Shown here piece after piece: positions 33,534 through 41,522 of a stretch of 64,000 nucleotides of DNA. Position 1 is the first letter of the stretch. Each line of letters opens with the position of its first letter. Position numbers and translations under genes: made by a program. Origin of the DNA: G965279355 sp965279355 (GTDB lineage Bacteria > Pseudomonadota > Alphaproteobacteria > CACIAM-22H2); NCBI GenBank assembly GCA_965279355.1, contig OZ257155.1, positions 4,402,001 to 4,466,000 on the forward strand. The letters are read 5' to 3'. The notes under the pieces were generated by a model. The model worked only from the letters and a program-made list of their open reading frames with translations. It was not told the DNA's origin and did no database searches.

Positions 33534-35162
33534 ATGCTGTTCAATTCGTCGACATTCATTCTCTATTTTCTGCCGATCTGTCTTGCCGGGTTTTACCTGC
33601 TGGGCATCGCCGGGCGACCGCGGTACGCGCTGGGCTGGCTGACATTGATGTCATTTGTGTTCTACGGGTGGTGGAACCTGTGGTCGGTGCCGCTGCTGGT
33701 CGGCTCGATCCTGTTCAATTTCGAAGTCGGCCGGCGTCTGGCGCGGAACAAATCCCGGCGTCTGTTTATCGCAGGCGTCGCCGCGAATGTGCTCTTGCTG
33801 GGATACTTCAAATACACCGGTTTCGTCGGCACGTCGGTTGCCGGCCTTCTGGGTCTCGACTGGCAGGCGCCGGAGATCGTCCTGCCGTTGGCGATCTCCT
33901 TTTTCACGTTCCAGCAGATTGCCTTCCTGGCCGACAGCTATGACGGCGTGGCGGAAGAGCCGAAGCTGCTGAACTACAGCCTCTTCATCACTTTTTTCCC
34001 GCATCTCATCGCCGGCCCGATCACGCATCACCGCGAGATGATTCCGCAATTTGACGAGCCGCGGATATTCAAGCCCAGGCTGGATCTCTTCTCGCTCGGC
34101 GTGACCGTGTTCCTGGTTGGCCTGTTCAAGAAAGTGGTCATCGCCGATGGAATCGCTCTCTACGCGCGGCCGGTGTTCGAGGCTGCGGCACACGGAGTGG
34201 AGCCGACGCTGCTGGAAGCGTGGGGCGGGGCGCTCGCATACGCAATGCAGATGTATTTCGATTTCTCCGGCTATTCCGACATGGCGGTCGGGCTCGGCCT
34301 GCTGTTCGGCATCAGCCTGCCGCTGAACTTTGCGTCGCCGTACAAGGCGGCCAGCATCATCGAATTCTGGCAGCGCTGGCATATGACCCTGACGCGCTTC
34401 CTGACCGCGTACATCTACAACCCGATTGTGCTGTCATTGACCCGGCGCCGCGTCATGGCCCGCAAGCCGGTGTTGCGCCCCGGTGGCCGCACCAGTCTCT
34501 CCGCCTTCGCCATGCTGGTGGCGCTGCCGACCATCGTCACGATGTTCATTTCAGGGTTCTGGCACGGCGCCGGCTGGCAATACATCGTCTTCGGGCTGCT
34601 GCATGGCGGATTCCTTACCGTCAATCACGGCTGGCGCATGCTGAAAGCGCGATGGCATTGGCCCGATGCGCGGCCGCTGTCCGTCCGTCACGCGGCCAGC
34701 GTGCTCCTCACCTTCCTGTGCGCAACCGTGGCGCTGGTGTTTTTCCGCTCGGCGGATGTGAGCAGCGGCATGCGCATTATCTATGGAATGATCGGAGCGA
34801 ACGGTGTGGTCTTTCCTGAAACGTTCGAGCATTACGCGATCGGCCGCGCGCTTACGGATCTGTTCGGGGTCGAGAGAGGTCCGATGGATCTGTTCTGGGT
34901 GCGCGAGTTCATCTGGCTTCCGATCCTGTTCTGGATCGTGTGGTTCATGCCGAATGTCGAGCAGTGGATGCGCCATTATCGGACCGCGCTGACACCTAAA
35001 TTGCGCGCAATCTGGTACGACGCCCGCGGATTCGCGGGGACGCCGGTGGCCGCATGGCATCCGACCGTCGCGTGCGGCGCAATTGTCGGCGTCATCGGCG
35101 TGGTGGCTCTGCTGCGCACCTTCTCCAGCGCGCCGACCGAATTTCTCTATTTCCAGTTCTAG
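33534..35162 (+). CDS. MBOAT family O-acyltransferase
   Basis: The 542-residue polytopic protein belongs to the membrane-bound O-acyltransferase family (AlgI/DltB group), which moves acyl groups across the membrane onto polysaccharides. Landmarks are LPLAISFFTFQQIAFLADSYDG, FITFFPHLIAGPITHHREMIPQF, MQMYFDFSGYSDMAVGLGLLFG, FWQRWHMTLTRFLTAYIYNP and FISGFWHGAGWQYIVFGLLHG, the last carrying the conserved catalytic His. The length is slightly above AlgI because of a long C-terminal part with extra helices. The preceding SGNH gene and following FkbH and ACP genes suggest a dedicated acyl supply. Confidence 0.93.
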   Translation: MLFNSSTFILYFLPICLAGFYLLGIAGRPRYALGWLTLMSFVFYGWWNLWSVPLLVGSILFNFEVGRRLARNKSRRLFIAGVAANVLLLGYFKYTGFVGTSVAGLLGLDWQAPEIVLPLAISFFTFQQIAFLADSYDGVAEEPKLLNYSLFITFFPHLIAGPITHHREMIPQFDEPRIFKPRLDLFSLGVTVFLVGLFKKVVIADGIALYARPVFEAAAHGVEPTLLEAWGGALAYAMQMYFDFSGYSDMAVGLGLLFGISLPLNFASPYKAASIIEFWQRWHMTLTRFLTAYIYNPIVLSLTRRRVMARKPVLRPGGRTSLSAFAMLVALPTIVTMFISGFWHGAGWQYIVFGLLHGGFLTVNHGWRMLKARWHWPDARPLSVRHAASVLLTFLCATVALVFFRSADVSSGMRIIYGMIGANGVVFPETFEHYAIGRALTDLFGVERGPMDLFWVREFIWLPILFWIVWFMPNVEQWMRHYRTALTPKLRAIWYDARGFAGTPVAAWHPTVACGAIVGVIGVVALLRTFSSAPTEFLYFQF

Positions 35163-35170
35163 GGCGGCGC

Positions 35171-37063
35171 ATGACGGACCTCGACTGGCTTCCAACTCAT
35201 CCGAAACTGGGCGACGCCATCACGCGCGCGCGGACCCTGGCGACGGCCGATGACCGCCTGCGTGAGGCGATCCACCTGTCCGGCTTCCGGCGCGACAGTC
35301 TCGCGACGATGCGCCTCGACAAGCTGGCCGATGCCGCGCTGCGCGAAGGAGCGATGGTGGATGGGATGCAACGGCGGCGGCTGGCGATCCTCGGGTCGTC
35401 AACCGTCGATCACCTGATCCCGGCGATCCGGATTGCGGCACTTGGACGGCGGCTGGTGCTGGATGTGACGGCCGCGCCTTACGGCCAGTACCGGCAGGTT
35501 ATTCTCGAAGCAGCCTCGCCGCTTGAGGGAGCGCCGCCCGATTTCATTCTGTTCATGCTCGATGAAGCCTCTGTGCTGCCGCCGGTCGCGGTCGGCGCTA
35601 CAGAACAAGAGGCCGCCACCGCCATCCAGACCGCCGTGGACGGTCAGGTCGCGCTGTGGCGCAAGGCACGGGCGCGCTTTGGCGCGATGGTAATCCAGCA
35701 GACCGTACTCAACACGCGCCTGTCGTTGTTCGGCAGCTTCGATGCGATGGTTCCCGGATCGCCGGCGACCCTCATCGATCGGCTGAACCGCGCCCTGACG
35801 GCGGCCGCCCGCAGCGAAGGCGTGCTCGTTATCGATATCGAGCGCGCGGCGGCGCAAGCGGGCCGGGCGGACTGGCATGATCCCGTGCGCTGGCATCAGG
35901 CCAAACAGGCCGTCGGGCCCGTGGTCACGCCGCTCTACGGAGATTTCGTCGCGCGTGTGATTGCGGCTGCCTGCGGTCTGTCCCGCAAGTGTCTGGTTCT
36001 CGATCTCGACAACACGCTCTGGGGCGGGGTGATCGGCGATGACGGGATAGAGGGAATCGTGCTGGGGCAGGGAAGCGCTGCCGGCGAAGCCTATCTGTCG
36101 TTCCAGATGTATGCGGCAGCGCTTGCCGATCGCGGCATCGTTCTGGCGCTGTGCTCGAAGAACGATCCCGACGTTGTCGAGGCGGCTTTCCGGGATCATC
36201 CCGAGATGCATCTCAAGCGCGAGCGGATCGCTGCCGCCGCCGTGAACTGGAAGGACAAGGCGAGCAATCTGCGCGAACTTGCACAGACCCTCGATCTCGG
36301 TCTCGAATCCTTCGTCTTTGCCGACGATAATCCGGCCGAACGCGACATCGTGCGGCGCGAATTGCCCATGGTCGCGGTGCCGGAGCTGCCGGAAGACGTC
36401 GCGCACTATGCCGGCATGATCGCGCGGGCCGGCTATTTCGAGGCTGTCGCCTTCACGGCCGAGGACTGCGCCCGCGCCGAGCAATACGCCCAGAATGCCC
36501 GCCGCAAAGAGGTGCTGGCCACGGCGACGGACATGGACGGGTTCCTCAAGAGTCTTGAGATGGAACTGGAGGCCAAGGCGCCCGGCAGCAGCGAACTGGC
36601 GCGTGTCACCCAGCTCATCAACAAGTCCAACCAGTTCAATCTGACCACCCGGCGCTATACGGCGGAGGAAATCGAGCGCGCGGCGAAAGACCCGGATGTC
36701 CTGGTCCGCCGTTTTCGCCTCGTCGACAAGTTCGGCGACAATGGCCTGATCGCCGTGATCATCGCGCGGCCGTGCCAGAAGAACGCGAAAGCGCTCGCCG
36801 TCGATACCTGGCTGATGAGCTGTCGCGTTCTGGGCCGCGGGGTAGAGCAGGCCTGTCTCGGCGTGCTGGCGAAAGCGGCGGCTGAGCGCGGCGCAGAGGC
36901 GCTGATCGGTGAATATCGCCCGACCCCCCGCAACGGCATGGTGCGCGATCACTACAGGCGGCTTGGCTTCGCGGAAGACGGGGCGGAAGCCGACACGACC
37001 CGCTGGCGCCTCGACCTCACGCAATTTTCGATTCCCGCGACCCATATAAGGATCGTCGAATGA
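35171..37063 (+). CDS. FkbH-like HAD-IIIC family protein
   Basis: The 630-residue protein is FkbH-like. An N-terminal ~280-residue SGNH-type region (RLAILGSSTVDHLIPAIRIA) precedes the HAD-IIIC core with CLVLDLDNTLWGGVIGDDG and LCSKNDPDVVEAAF. A C-terminal acetyltransferase-like part (LINKSNQFNLTTRRYTAEEI to YRPTPRNGMVRDHYRRLGF) follows. FkbH enzymes take 1,3-bisphosphoglycerate, dephosphorylate it and load a glyceryl unit on an acyl carrier protein. The ACP gene overlaps its end by four bases, matching that role. The ATG at 35171 follows AGGGCGG. The product transferred here is inferred, not shown. Confidence 0.9.
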   Translation: MTDLDWLPTHPKLGDAITRARTLATADDRLREAIHLSGFRRDSLATMRLDKLADAALREGAMVDGMQRRRLAILGSSTVDHLIPAIRIAALGRRLVLDVTAAPYGQYRQVILEAASPLEGAPPDFILFMLDEASVLPPVAVGATEQEAATAIQTAVDGQVALWRKARARFGAMVIQQTVLNTRLSLFGSFDAMVPGSPATLIDRLNRALTAAARSEGVLVIDIERAAAQAGRADWHDPVRWHQAKQAVGPVVTPLYGDFVARVIAAACGLSRKCLVLDLDNTLWGGVIGDDGIEGIVLGQGSAAGEAYLSFQMYAAALADRGIVLALCSKNDPDVVEAAFRDHPEMHLKRERIAAAAVNWKDKASNLRELAQTLDLGLESFVFADDNPAERDIVRRELPMVAVPELPEDVAHYAGMIARAGYFEAVAFTAEDCARAEQYAQNARRKEVLATATDMDGFLKSLEMELEAKAPGSSELARVTQLINKSNQFNLTTRRYTAEEIERAAKDPDVLVRRFRLVDKFGDNGLIAVIIARPCQKNAKALAVDTWLMSCRVLGRGVEQACLGVLAKAAAERGAEALIGEYRPTPRNGMVRDHYRRLGFAEDGAEADTTRWRLDLTQFSIPATHIRIVE

Positions 37064-37308
37064 CCCCCCAATACGCCAAGGTGCTCACCGAACTGCAGGA
37101 GATCTGCCGCGAGGTTTTCGAGAATCCCGGTCTCGTCATCACCGAGACGACGACGGCGGACGATGTGGAACATTGGGACAGCCTCAATCATCTCAATATC
37201 GTGGTCGCGGCTGAGCAGCGTTTTGGCGTCCGTTTCCGGACCAGCGAGGTGGAAGGGCTGAAAAACGTCGGCGATTTCGTCGGTCTTGTCCTCTCCAAGC
37301 GGCCCTGA
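37060..37308 (+). CDS. Acyl carrier protein
   Basis: The 82-residue protein has the four-helix acyl carrier fold. VEHWDSLNHLNIVVAAEQRFGVRF contains Ser41 in the DSL motif, where phosphopantetheine is attached. Its start overlaps the stop of the FkbH gene. It is diverged from housekeeping AcpP and presumably serves only the neighbouring FkbH and MBOAT proteins. A terminator-like hairpin follows about 75 bases downstream, ending the operon. Confidence 0.9.
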   Translation: MTPQYAKVLTELQEICREVFENPGLVITETTTADDVEHWDSLNHLNIVVAAEQRFGVRFRTSEVEGLKNVGDFVGLVLSKRP

Positions 37309-37383
37309 CCGCCGCGGCCCCAAAGAAAATCCGGTAACGGCGCAACTACCCGGCGCCATCGTCGTTAAAGACGGACCTGCAGA

Positions 37384-37427
37384 GCGGAGTGTGGCGTTCC
37401 CGCCACGCTCCGCCTCGTCTTGGGTTT
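37384..37427 (+). terminator. Terminator of the MBOAT/FkbH/ACP operon
   Basis: GCGGAGTGTGGCG-TTCC-CGCCACGCTCCGC forms a 13-pair stem with one G-T pair and a four-base loop. It is followed by a T-containing but interrupted tail, CTCGTCTTGGGTTTTCC. The tail is weaker than ideal. Confidence 0.6.
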
Positions 37428-37513
37428 TCCTCGGGAAAGCCTGACTCGGGTCGGATTTCCGCCACCGTTGGACCGAACTCTGCGGCCATCAACTCTTGGG
37501 GAGCTCCTTATTC

Positions 37514-38053
37514 ATGACGTTCAGACTTCAGGCAATTTCAGCCATCGGGTCCTTGTGCATTCTTCTCGCGGGATGCACGTCGGCGAGCGACCAGACATCG
37601 GGGTCGGGGTCCCAGGGCTCTTCGACGAGTCCGACAACCCAGGGGGTCGGCGGTGGGTCCGGGATTGATCGGGGCGCGCAGGACGCCCTGCGCTCGGGAA
37701 GCGGCGAGTTCTTCGTGGCCGCCGCGGGGACGGACCGCGTCTATTTCGACCTCGATCGTGTCGACCTGAACCAGGAGTCCCGTCAGGTGGTAACGCGCTG
37801 GGCCGAGGCGCTGCGAAGCCGCCCTCAGGTCAGGGCAACCATCGAAGGGCATACCGACGAGCGTGGCACGCGTGAATACAACCTGGCGCTTGGTGAACGG
37901 CGGGCCATGGCGGTGCGCAGCTTCCTCGTGACGCTCGGGATCGATGCCAGACGGGTGGAGACGATCTCCTTCGGCAAGGAACGTCCGGACGAACTGGGCT
38001 CAACGGAGGCTGCCTGGTCGAAGAATCGGCGCGCGATGGCGGTTGTGCAGTAA
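37514..38053 (+). CDS. pal: Pal-like OmpA-family lipoprotein
   Basis: The 179-residue lipoprotein has a signal peptide ending in LLAGC, with Cys21 the lipidation site, then a Ser/Gly-rich linker. The OmpA_C peptidoglycan-binding domain has DRVYFDLDRVDLNQESRQVV, IEGHTDERGTREYNLALGERRAMAVRSFL and RRVETISFGKERPDELGSTEAAWSKNRRAMAVVQ, closely matching Pal. Pal links the outer membrane to peptidoglycan with the Tol proteins. Here there is no tolB or tolQRA nearby, so it may be a second Pal or a dispersed tol system. ATG at 37514 is preferred over one six codons earlier. Confidence 0.88.
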   Translation: MTFRLQAISAIGSLCILLAGCTSASDQTSGSGSQGSSTSPTTQGVGGGSGIDRGAQDALRSGSGEFFVAAAGTDRVYFDLDRVDLNQESRQVVTRWAEALRSRPQVRATIEGHTDERGTREYNLALGERRAMAVRSFLVTLGIDARRVETISFGKERPDELGSTEAAWSKNRRAMAVVQ

Positions 38054-38080
38054 ATTTCCGATCCATCGCGATCAAACAGG

Positions 38081-38120
38081 GCGGAATCTTCGACTTCGGA
38101 GTCGGATTCCGCTTTTTTTT
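38081..38120 (+). terminator. Rho-independent terminator of pal
   Basis: GCGGAATC and GATTCCGC enclose an inner CGACT-TCGG-AGTCG hairpin and are followed by eight T residues. It begins 28 bases after the stop codon. It separates pal from the leader of the decarboxylase gene. Confidence 0.93.
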
Positions 38121-38144
38121 GACCGGAATCGCCGTATATAGGTT

Positions 38145-38365
38145 CGTGACGCACCCGCACGTGCCTCTGGCCCCCGGCGTCGAGGCTCCCGCACAGACTT
38201 CCAACACGCGGCGAGCACAGCAAGGGGTGGTTTAAGCAACGACGTCAGGCGTCCTCATTCTGACCCGTGGCCCTTCGCCGTTCTGAAGGCGTCACTCTCG
38301 GACTAGGACCAACCGGACCGAAGCGGCCGCTAAAACTGCGGCGCAGCCACCCGGGAAACAAGGAG
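38145..38365 (+). ncRNA. speF-type RNA leader upstream of ornithine decarboxylase
   Basis: About 220 bases before the decarboxylase ATG resemble the alphaproteobacterial speF RNA motif, as recalled. They contain ACGCACCCGCACGTGCC, GGGGTGGTTTAAGCAACGAC, GTCAGGCGTCCTCATTCTGA and, just before the start, CCACCCGGGAAACAAGGAGC. The speF motif lies in 5' leaders of ornithine decarboxylase genes and is thought to regulate them. The boundaries are approximate. A covariance-model scan would settle it. Confidence 0.72.
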
Positions 38366-38372
38366 CCAGGGG

Positions 38373-39503
38373 ATGACCCCGAAGATCGCCCGTTTCCTCG
38401 CCGAGGAAAAGCCGCCGACGCCCTGCCTCGTCGTCGACCTCGACGTCATCGCGCATAACTACAAGCGTCTCGCCAAGGCGATGCCGCTGGCCAGCATCTA
38501 CTATGCGGTGAAGGCCAACCCGGCCCCCGAGATCATCAAGCTGCTCGCCAAGCTTGGCTCGAGCTTCGATACGGCCTCGATCTACGAGGTCGAGGACTGC
38601 CTGAAGCTGGGCATCACGGCCGACCGCATCTCCTACGGCAACACGATCAAGAAAGAAGCCGACATCGCCCGGGCCTTCAAGGCCGGCATCAATCTCTACG
38701 CCTTCGACAGCCCGGCCGAGCTCGAGAAGCTGGCCAAGGCGGCGCCGGGTGCACGCGTGTTTTGCCGCATCTTCATGACCGGCGAAGGCGCCGACTGGCC
38801 GCTGTCGCGCAAGTTCGGCTGCGACATCGACATGGCCTGCGACCTGCTGGTCAAGGCGCGCGACATGGGCCTCGATCCGCACGGCGTCTCGTTCCATGTC
38901 GGCTCGCAGCAGCGCGACCTGAAGCAGTGGGATATCGCGATCGGCAAGACCAAGATGCTGTTCACGGCGCTGAACGAGAGGGGGATCGAGCTCAAGCTGA
39001 TCAATCTCGGCGGCGGCTTTCCGGCCAAGTATCGCACGCGCATCCCGACGCCGGACGCCTATGGCGAGGCGATCATGCGCGCCATGACCGAGCATTTCGG
39101 CAACAACCTGCCGCAGATGATCATCGAACCCGGCCGCGGCATCGCGGGCGATGCCGGCGTCATCCAGGCGGAAGTGGTGTTGATTTCGACCAAGACCTAT
39201 GACGACAACCGCCGCTGGGTGTATCTCGATATCGGCAAGTTCGGCGGCCTGCCGGAGACGATGGGCGAGGCGATCCAGTATCGCCTCAAGACGCCGCATG
39301 AGACGGGTCCCAAGGGCCCGGTCGTGCTGGCCGGTCCGACCTGCGACGAGGTCGACGTGCTCTACGATAAGGCCGACTACAAACTGCCGCTGGCCCTGAA
39401 GGTCGGCGACAAGATCGAGATCGATTCCACCGGCGCCTACACCACGACCTATTCATCGGTGGCGTTCAACGGCATCCCGCCGCTCAAGGGCTATTATATT
39501 TAA
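38373..39503 (+). CDS. Ornithine (lysine/ornithine-type) decarboxylase, fold III PLP enzyme
   Basis: The 376-residue enzyme has the alanine racemase/ODC fold. It converts ornithine to putrescine, the entry to polyamine synthesis. SIYYAVKANPAPEI carries the PLP Lys, SFHVGSQQ and LINLGGGFPAKY bind cofactor, EPGRGIAGDAG holds the phosphate loop and GPTCDEVDVLY carries the catalytic Cys of the partner subunit. Length matches bacterial biosynthetic ODC. GGAGC precedes the ATG. The likely speF leader supports control by polyamines or ornithine. A strong terminator follows. Some members also use lysine. Confidence 0.92.
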   Translation: MTPKIARFLAEEKPPTPCLVVDLDVIAHNYKRLAKAMPLASIYYAVKANPAPEIIKLLAKLGSSFDTASIYEVEDCLKLGITADRISYGNTIKKEADIARAFKAGINLYAFDSPAELEKLAKAAPGARVFCRIFMTGEGADWPLSRKFGCDIDMACDLLVKARDMGLDPHGVSFHVGSQQRDLKQWDIAIGKTKMLFTALNERGIELKLINLGGGFPAKYRTRIPTPDAYGEAIMRAMTEHFGNNLPQMIIEPGRGIAGDAGVIQAEVVLISTKTYDDNRRWVYLDIGKFGGLPETMGEAIQYRLKTPHETGPKGPVVLAGPTCDEVDVLYDKADYKLPLALKVGDKIEIDSTGAYTTTYSSVAFNGIPPLKGYYI

Positions 39504-39528
39504 GTCCTGGCGGATGGCTTCTGACGGC

Positions 39529-39561
39529 GGCCCGGCAGCAGTGCCGGGCCGTTCGTTTTTT
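39529..39561 (+). terminator. Rho-independent terminator of the decarboxylase gene
   Basis: GGCCCGGCA-GCAG-TGCCGGGCC is a perfect nine-pair stem followed by GTTCGTTTTTTGG. It ends the polyamine unit and separates it from the glycosyltransferase-like array. Confidence 0.9.
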
Positions 39562-39611
39562 GGCGGCGCGCGTCGTAAGCTTCTCCGCGACTCGCCACCG
39601 ACAGACATCCG

Positions 39612-40595
39612 ATGATCTTCAATTTCGTGCTCTCCAATCACAGCGAGACGTCGCTCAATGCGATGGGCGACCTGCTGGAACCGATCTATCTCGGCCTGGG
39701 CGAGCTCGGCCATCATGTGATCCGCTACAGCACCGCGTTTCAGCCGGCGCCGGTGGTCAACGTCCTCACTGAGTTCTTCGTCCATGACGGTTTCGTCGAC
39801 GAGGTGCTGCGGCTGAAGAAAGAGGGCGGGACGCGGTTTCTGTTCGGCATCCTGTGTACGGAAGATCCTGAGGACGATCTGGTGATGGCGCCGCATCTGG
39901 GCCTGCCGCCGGACTACGCCAGGCAGAACCCGCAGCTGGCCGAGATGCTGGCGGTCTACGCCCATCGCAGGCCGAACCTGGAGCGCTTGCTGACGGCGGC
40001 GGATTTCGCCTGGGTGCTGCTGCCGGCTCCCGGCTATTTTGCCAGGCATATTGAGCCGGGGCGGGTGGCGACGCTGCAGTACGGATACTGCGAAGGCTCC
40101 GCCGATCCGCGGCCGGTATTACCGGCGGCCTTGCGCGATATCGACGTCATTCTCTACGGCAACGAGAACCCCTATCGCACGCAGGTGGCGACGACGATCC
40201 GCAAGATGGGCTTCACCTGCTTTGCAACCCAGCGCGAAGGCTTCCCCGGTTTTGTCACCGACGACGTGATCCGCCGCGCCAAGCTGCTGCTCGACATCCG
40301 GCGCGGCCCCGGGGTGCGCTTCCTTTCGCCGACCCGGATCGTGAAAGGGCTGCATTGCGGCACGGCGGTGCTGTCCGAGAAATTCGACAGCAGCGAGATC
40401 GCGACGCTCTATGGGTACACGGAGGCCTGCGGGTTCGACGAACTGGCGGAGCGTTGCGCCGCGCGCCTGAAAGCGGAGGATTTCGTCGAGCGCGGGATAG
40501 AGGCGGCGCAGCAGTTTCGTCAGCAGACGTCGATGCGCGACAATCTGGCGCGGGTGCTGCAACTGCCGGCCTTGGCGGCGTTGGCGGCGCAATGA
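39612..40595 (+). CDS. CgeB-like glycosyltransferase-type protein, tandem paralogue 1
   Basis: The 327-residue protein is the first of four tandem paralogues. N-terminal half: MIFNFVLSNHSETSLNAMGD, GLGELGHHVIRYS, a PxPxxNxLxEFF-type segment, and RFLFGILCTEDPEDD. C-terminal half: RDIDVILYGNENPYRTQV, IRRAKLLLDIRRGPGVRFLSP, then RIVKGLHCGTAVLSEKFDSSE, resembling the nucleotide-sugar half of CgeB-type glycosyltransferases. At the position where CgeB-like enzymes have an acidic residue (RVFEA) it has Lys. The tail has TSMRDNLARVL. No signal peptide. The last bases overlap the next gene (ATGA). Substrate is unknown. Confidence 0.72.
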   Translation: MIFNFVLSNHSETSLNAMGDLLEPIYLGLGELGHHVIRYSTAFQPAPVVNVLTEFFVHDGFVDEVLRLKKEGGTRFLFGILCTEDPEDDLVMAPHLGLPPDYARQNPQLAEMLAVYAHRRPNLERLLTAADFAWVLLPAPGYFARHIEPGRVATLQYGYCEGSADPRPVLPAALRDIDVILYGNENPYRTQVATTIRKMGFTCFATQREGFPGFVTDDVIRRAKLLLDIRRGPGVRFLSPTRIVKGLHCGTAVLSEKFDSSEIATLYGYTEACGFDELAERCAARLKAEDFVERGIEAAQQFRQQTSMRDNLARVLQLPALAALAAQ

Positions 40596-41479
40596 TCTTC
40601 AACTTCGTCATGCTCAACCAGCCGGCGCCCGCGCTGAAGACGCTGGCCGATGTGCTGCAGCCGGTGTTTCGCGGGCTGGAGGCGGGCGGGCATCACGTCG
40701 TCGGCTACGGGCTCGATATGCAGCCGGCGCCTGCGATCAACGTGCTGATCGAGTTCTTTCCCGACAATGCATTCACCGACACGTTCCTGCGGCTGCGGGG
40801 CTTCCGCTTCGGCATCTTCTGTCCCACGGAGATCATGGACGACGCGGCGATGCAGACCGCGCAGTATCCAAGGCGGCGCGACAATCTGCTGCGTCTCCTG
40901 AAGACAGCCCAATTTGCATGGACGCCGCTGCCACAGGTGGAGGTACTCGCGAGGCACTGCCCGTCGGATCGCGTCCACCGGATCGATTACGGATATGCCG
41001 AGAGAGAACTCAGCCGGCTGCCGATCCTTGAGGCCGCGCATCGCGACATCGATGTGCTGATCTACGGACGCGAGACTCCCTATCGCGCCGCGATCGTGGA
41101 CGATCTACGGGGCCGAGGGCTGCACTGCATCGCAAGCCGCGCCGGCATGACGCTGCCGGGTTATCTCGCCGGTGATCTGATCCACAGGGCAAAGCTGGTG
41201 CTGGATGTCCGGCATGACGCGGGACGCGGCCATACCTCGCCGGTGTCGGTCGCGCGGGCCCTTCATTGCGGGACGGCGGTGGTGTCCGAACGCAGCGCCG
41301 ATGCGGCGCCGATTTTCCGCTATGTCGAGCGGGTCGAGACGGCCGGACTGGCCGCGCGCTGCGAGGACATGGTGCGCAGCGGCGGCTTTGTCGAGATCGG
41401 TCGCGCGGCACAGGCCCGCTTCCGGGCCGAGACATCGATGCGGGACAACATGGCGGCGCTGGTGCCGCCTCCGGGCTGA
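40592..41479 (+). CDS. CgeB-like glycosyltransferase-type protein, tandem paralogue 2
   Basis: The 295-residue paralogue begins MIFNFVMLNQPAPALKTLAD, nearly repeating the start of paralogue 1, then GLEAGGHHVVGYG and FRFGIFCPTEIMDDA. The C-terminal half has HRDIDVLIYGRETPYRAAIV, IHRAKLVLDVRHDAGRGHTSP and SVARALHCGTAVVSERS, again with a basic residue at the usual acidic position. The tail is FRAETSMRDNM. It is shorter than paralogue 1 by a loop in the first half. It is translationally coupled to paralogue 1 and followed by a 43-base gap. Confidence 0.72.
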   Translation: MIFNFVMLNQPAPALKTLADVLQPVFRGLEAGGHHVVGYGLDMQPAPAINVLIEFFPDNAFTDTFLRLRGFRFGIFCPTEIMDDAAMQTAQYPRRRDNLLRLLKTAQFAWTPLPQVEVLARHCPSDRVHRIDYGYAERELSRLPILEAAHRDIDVLIYGRETPYRAAIVDDLRGRGLHCIASRAGMTLPGYLAGDLIHRAKLVLDVRHDAGRGHTSPVSVARALHCGTAVVSERSADAAPIFRYVERVETAGLAARCEDMVRSGGFVEIGRAAQARFRAETSMRDNMAALVPPPG

Positions 41480-41522
41480 GCTATCCTTGCCGGGGTCCTG
41501 TCACCGAGTCTCGTAGGCGGTC

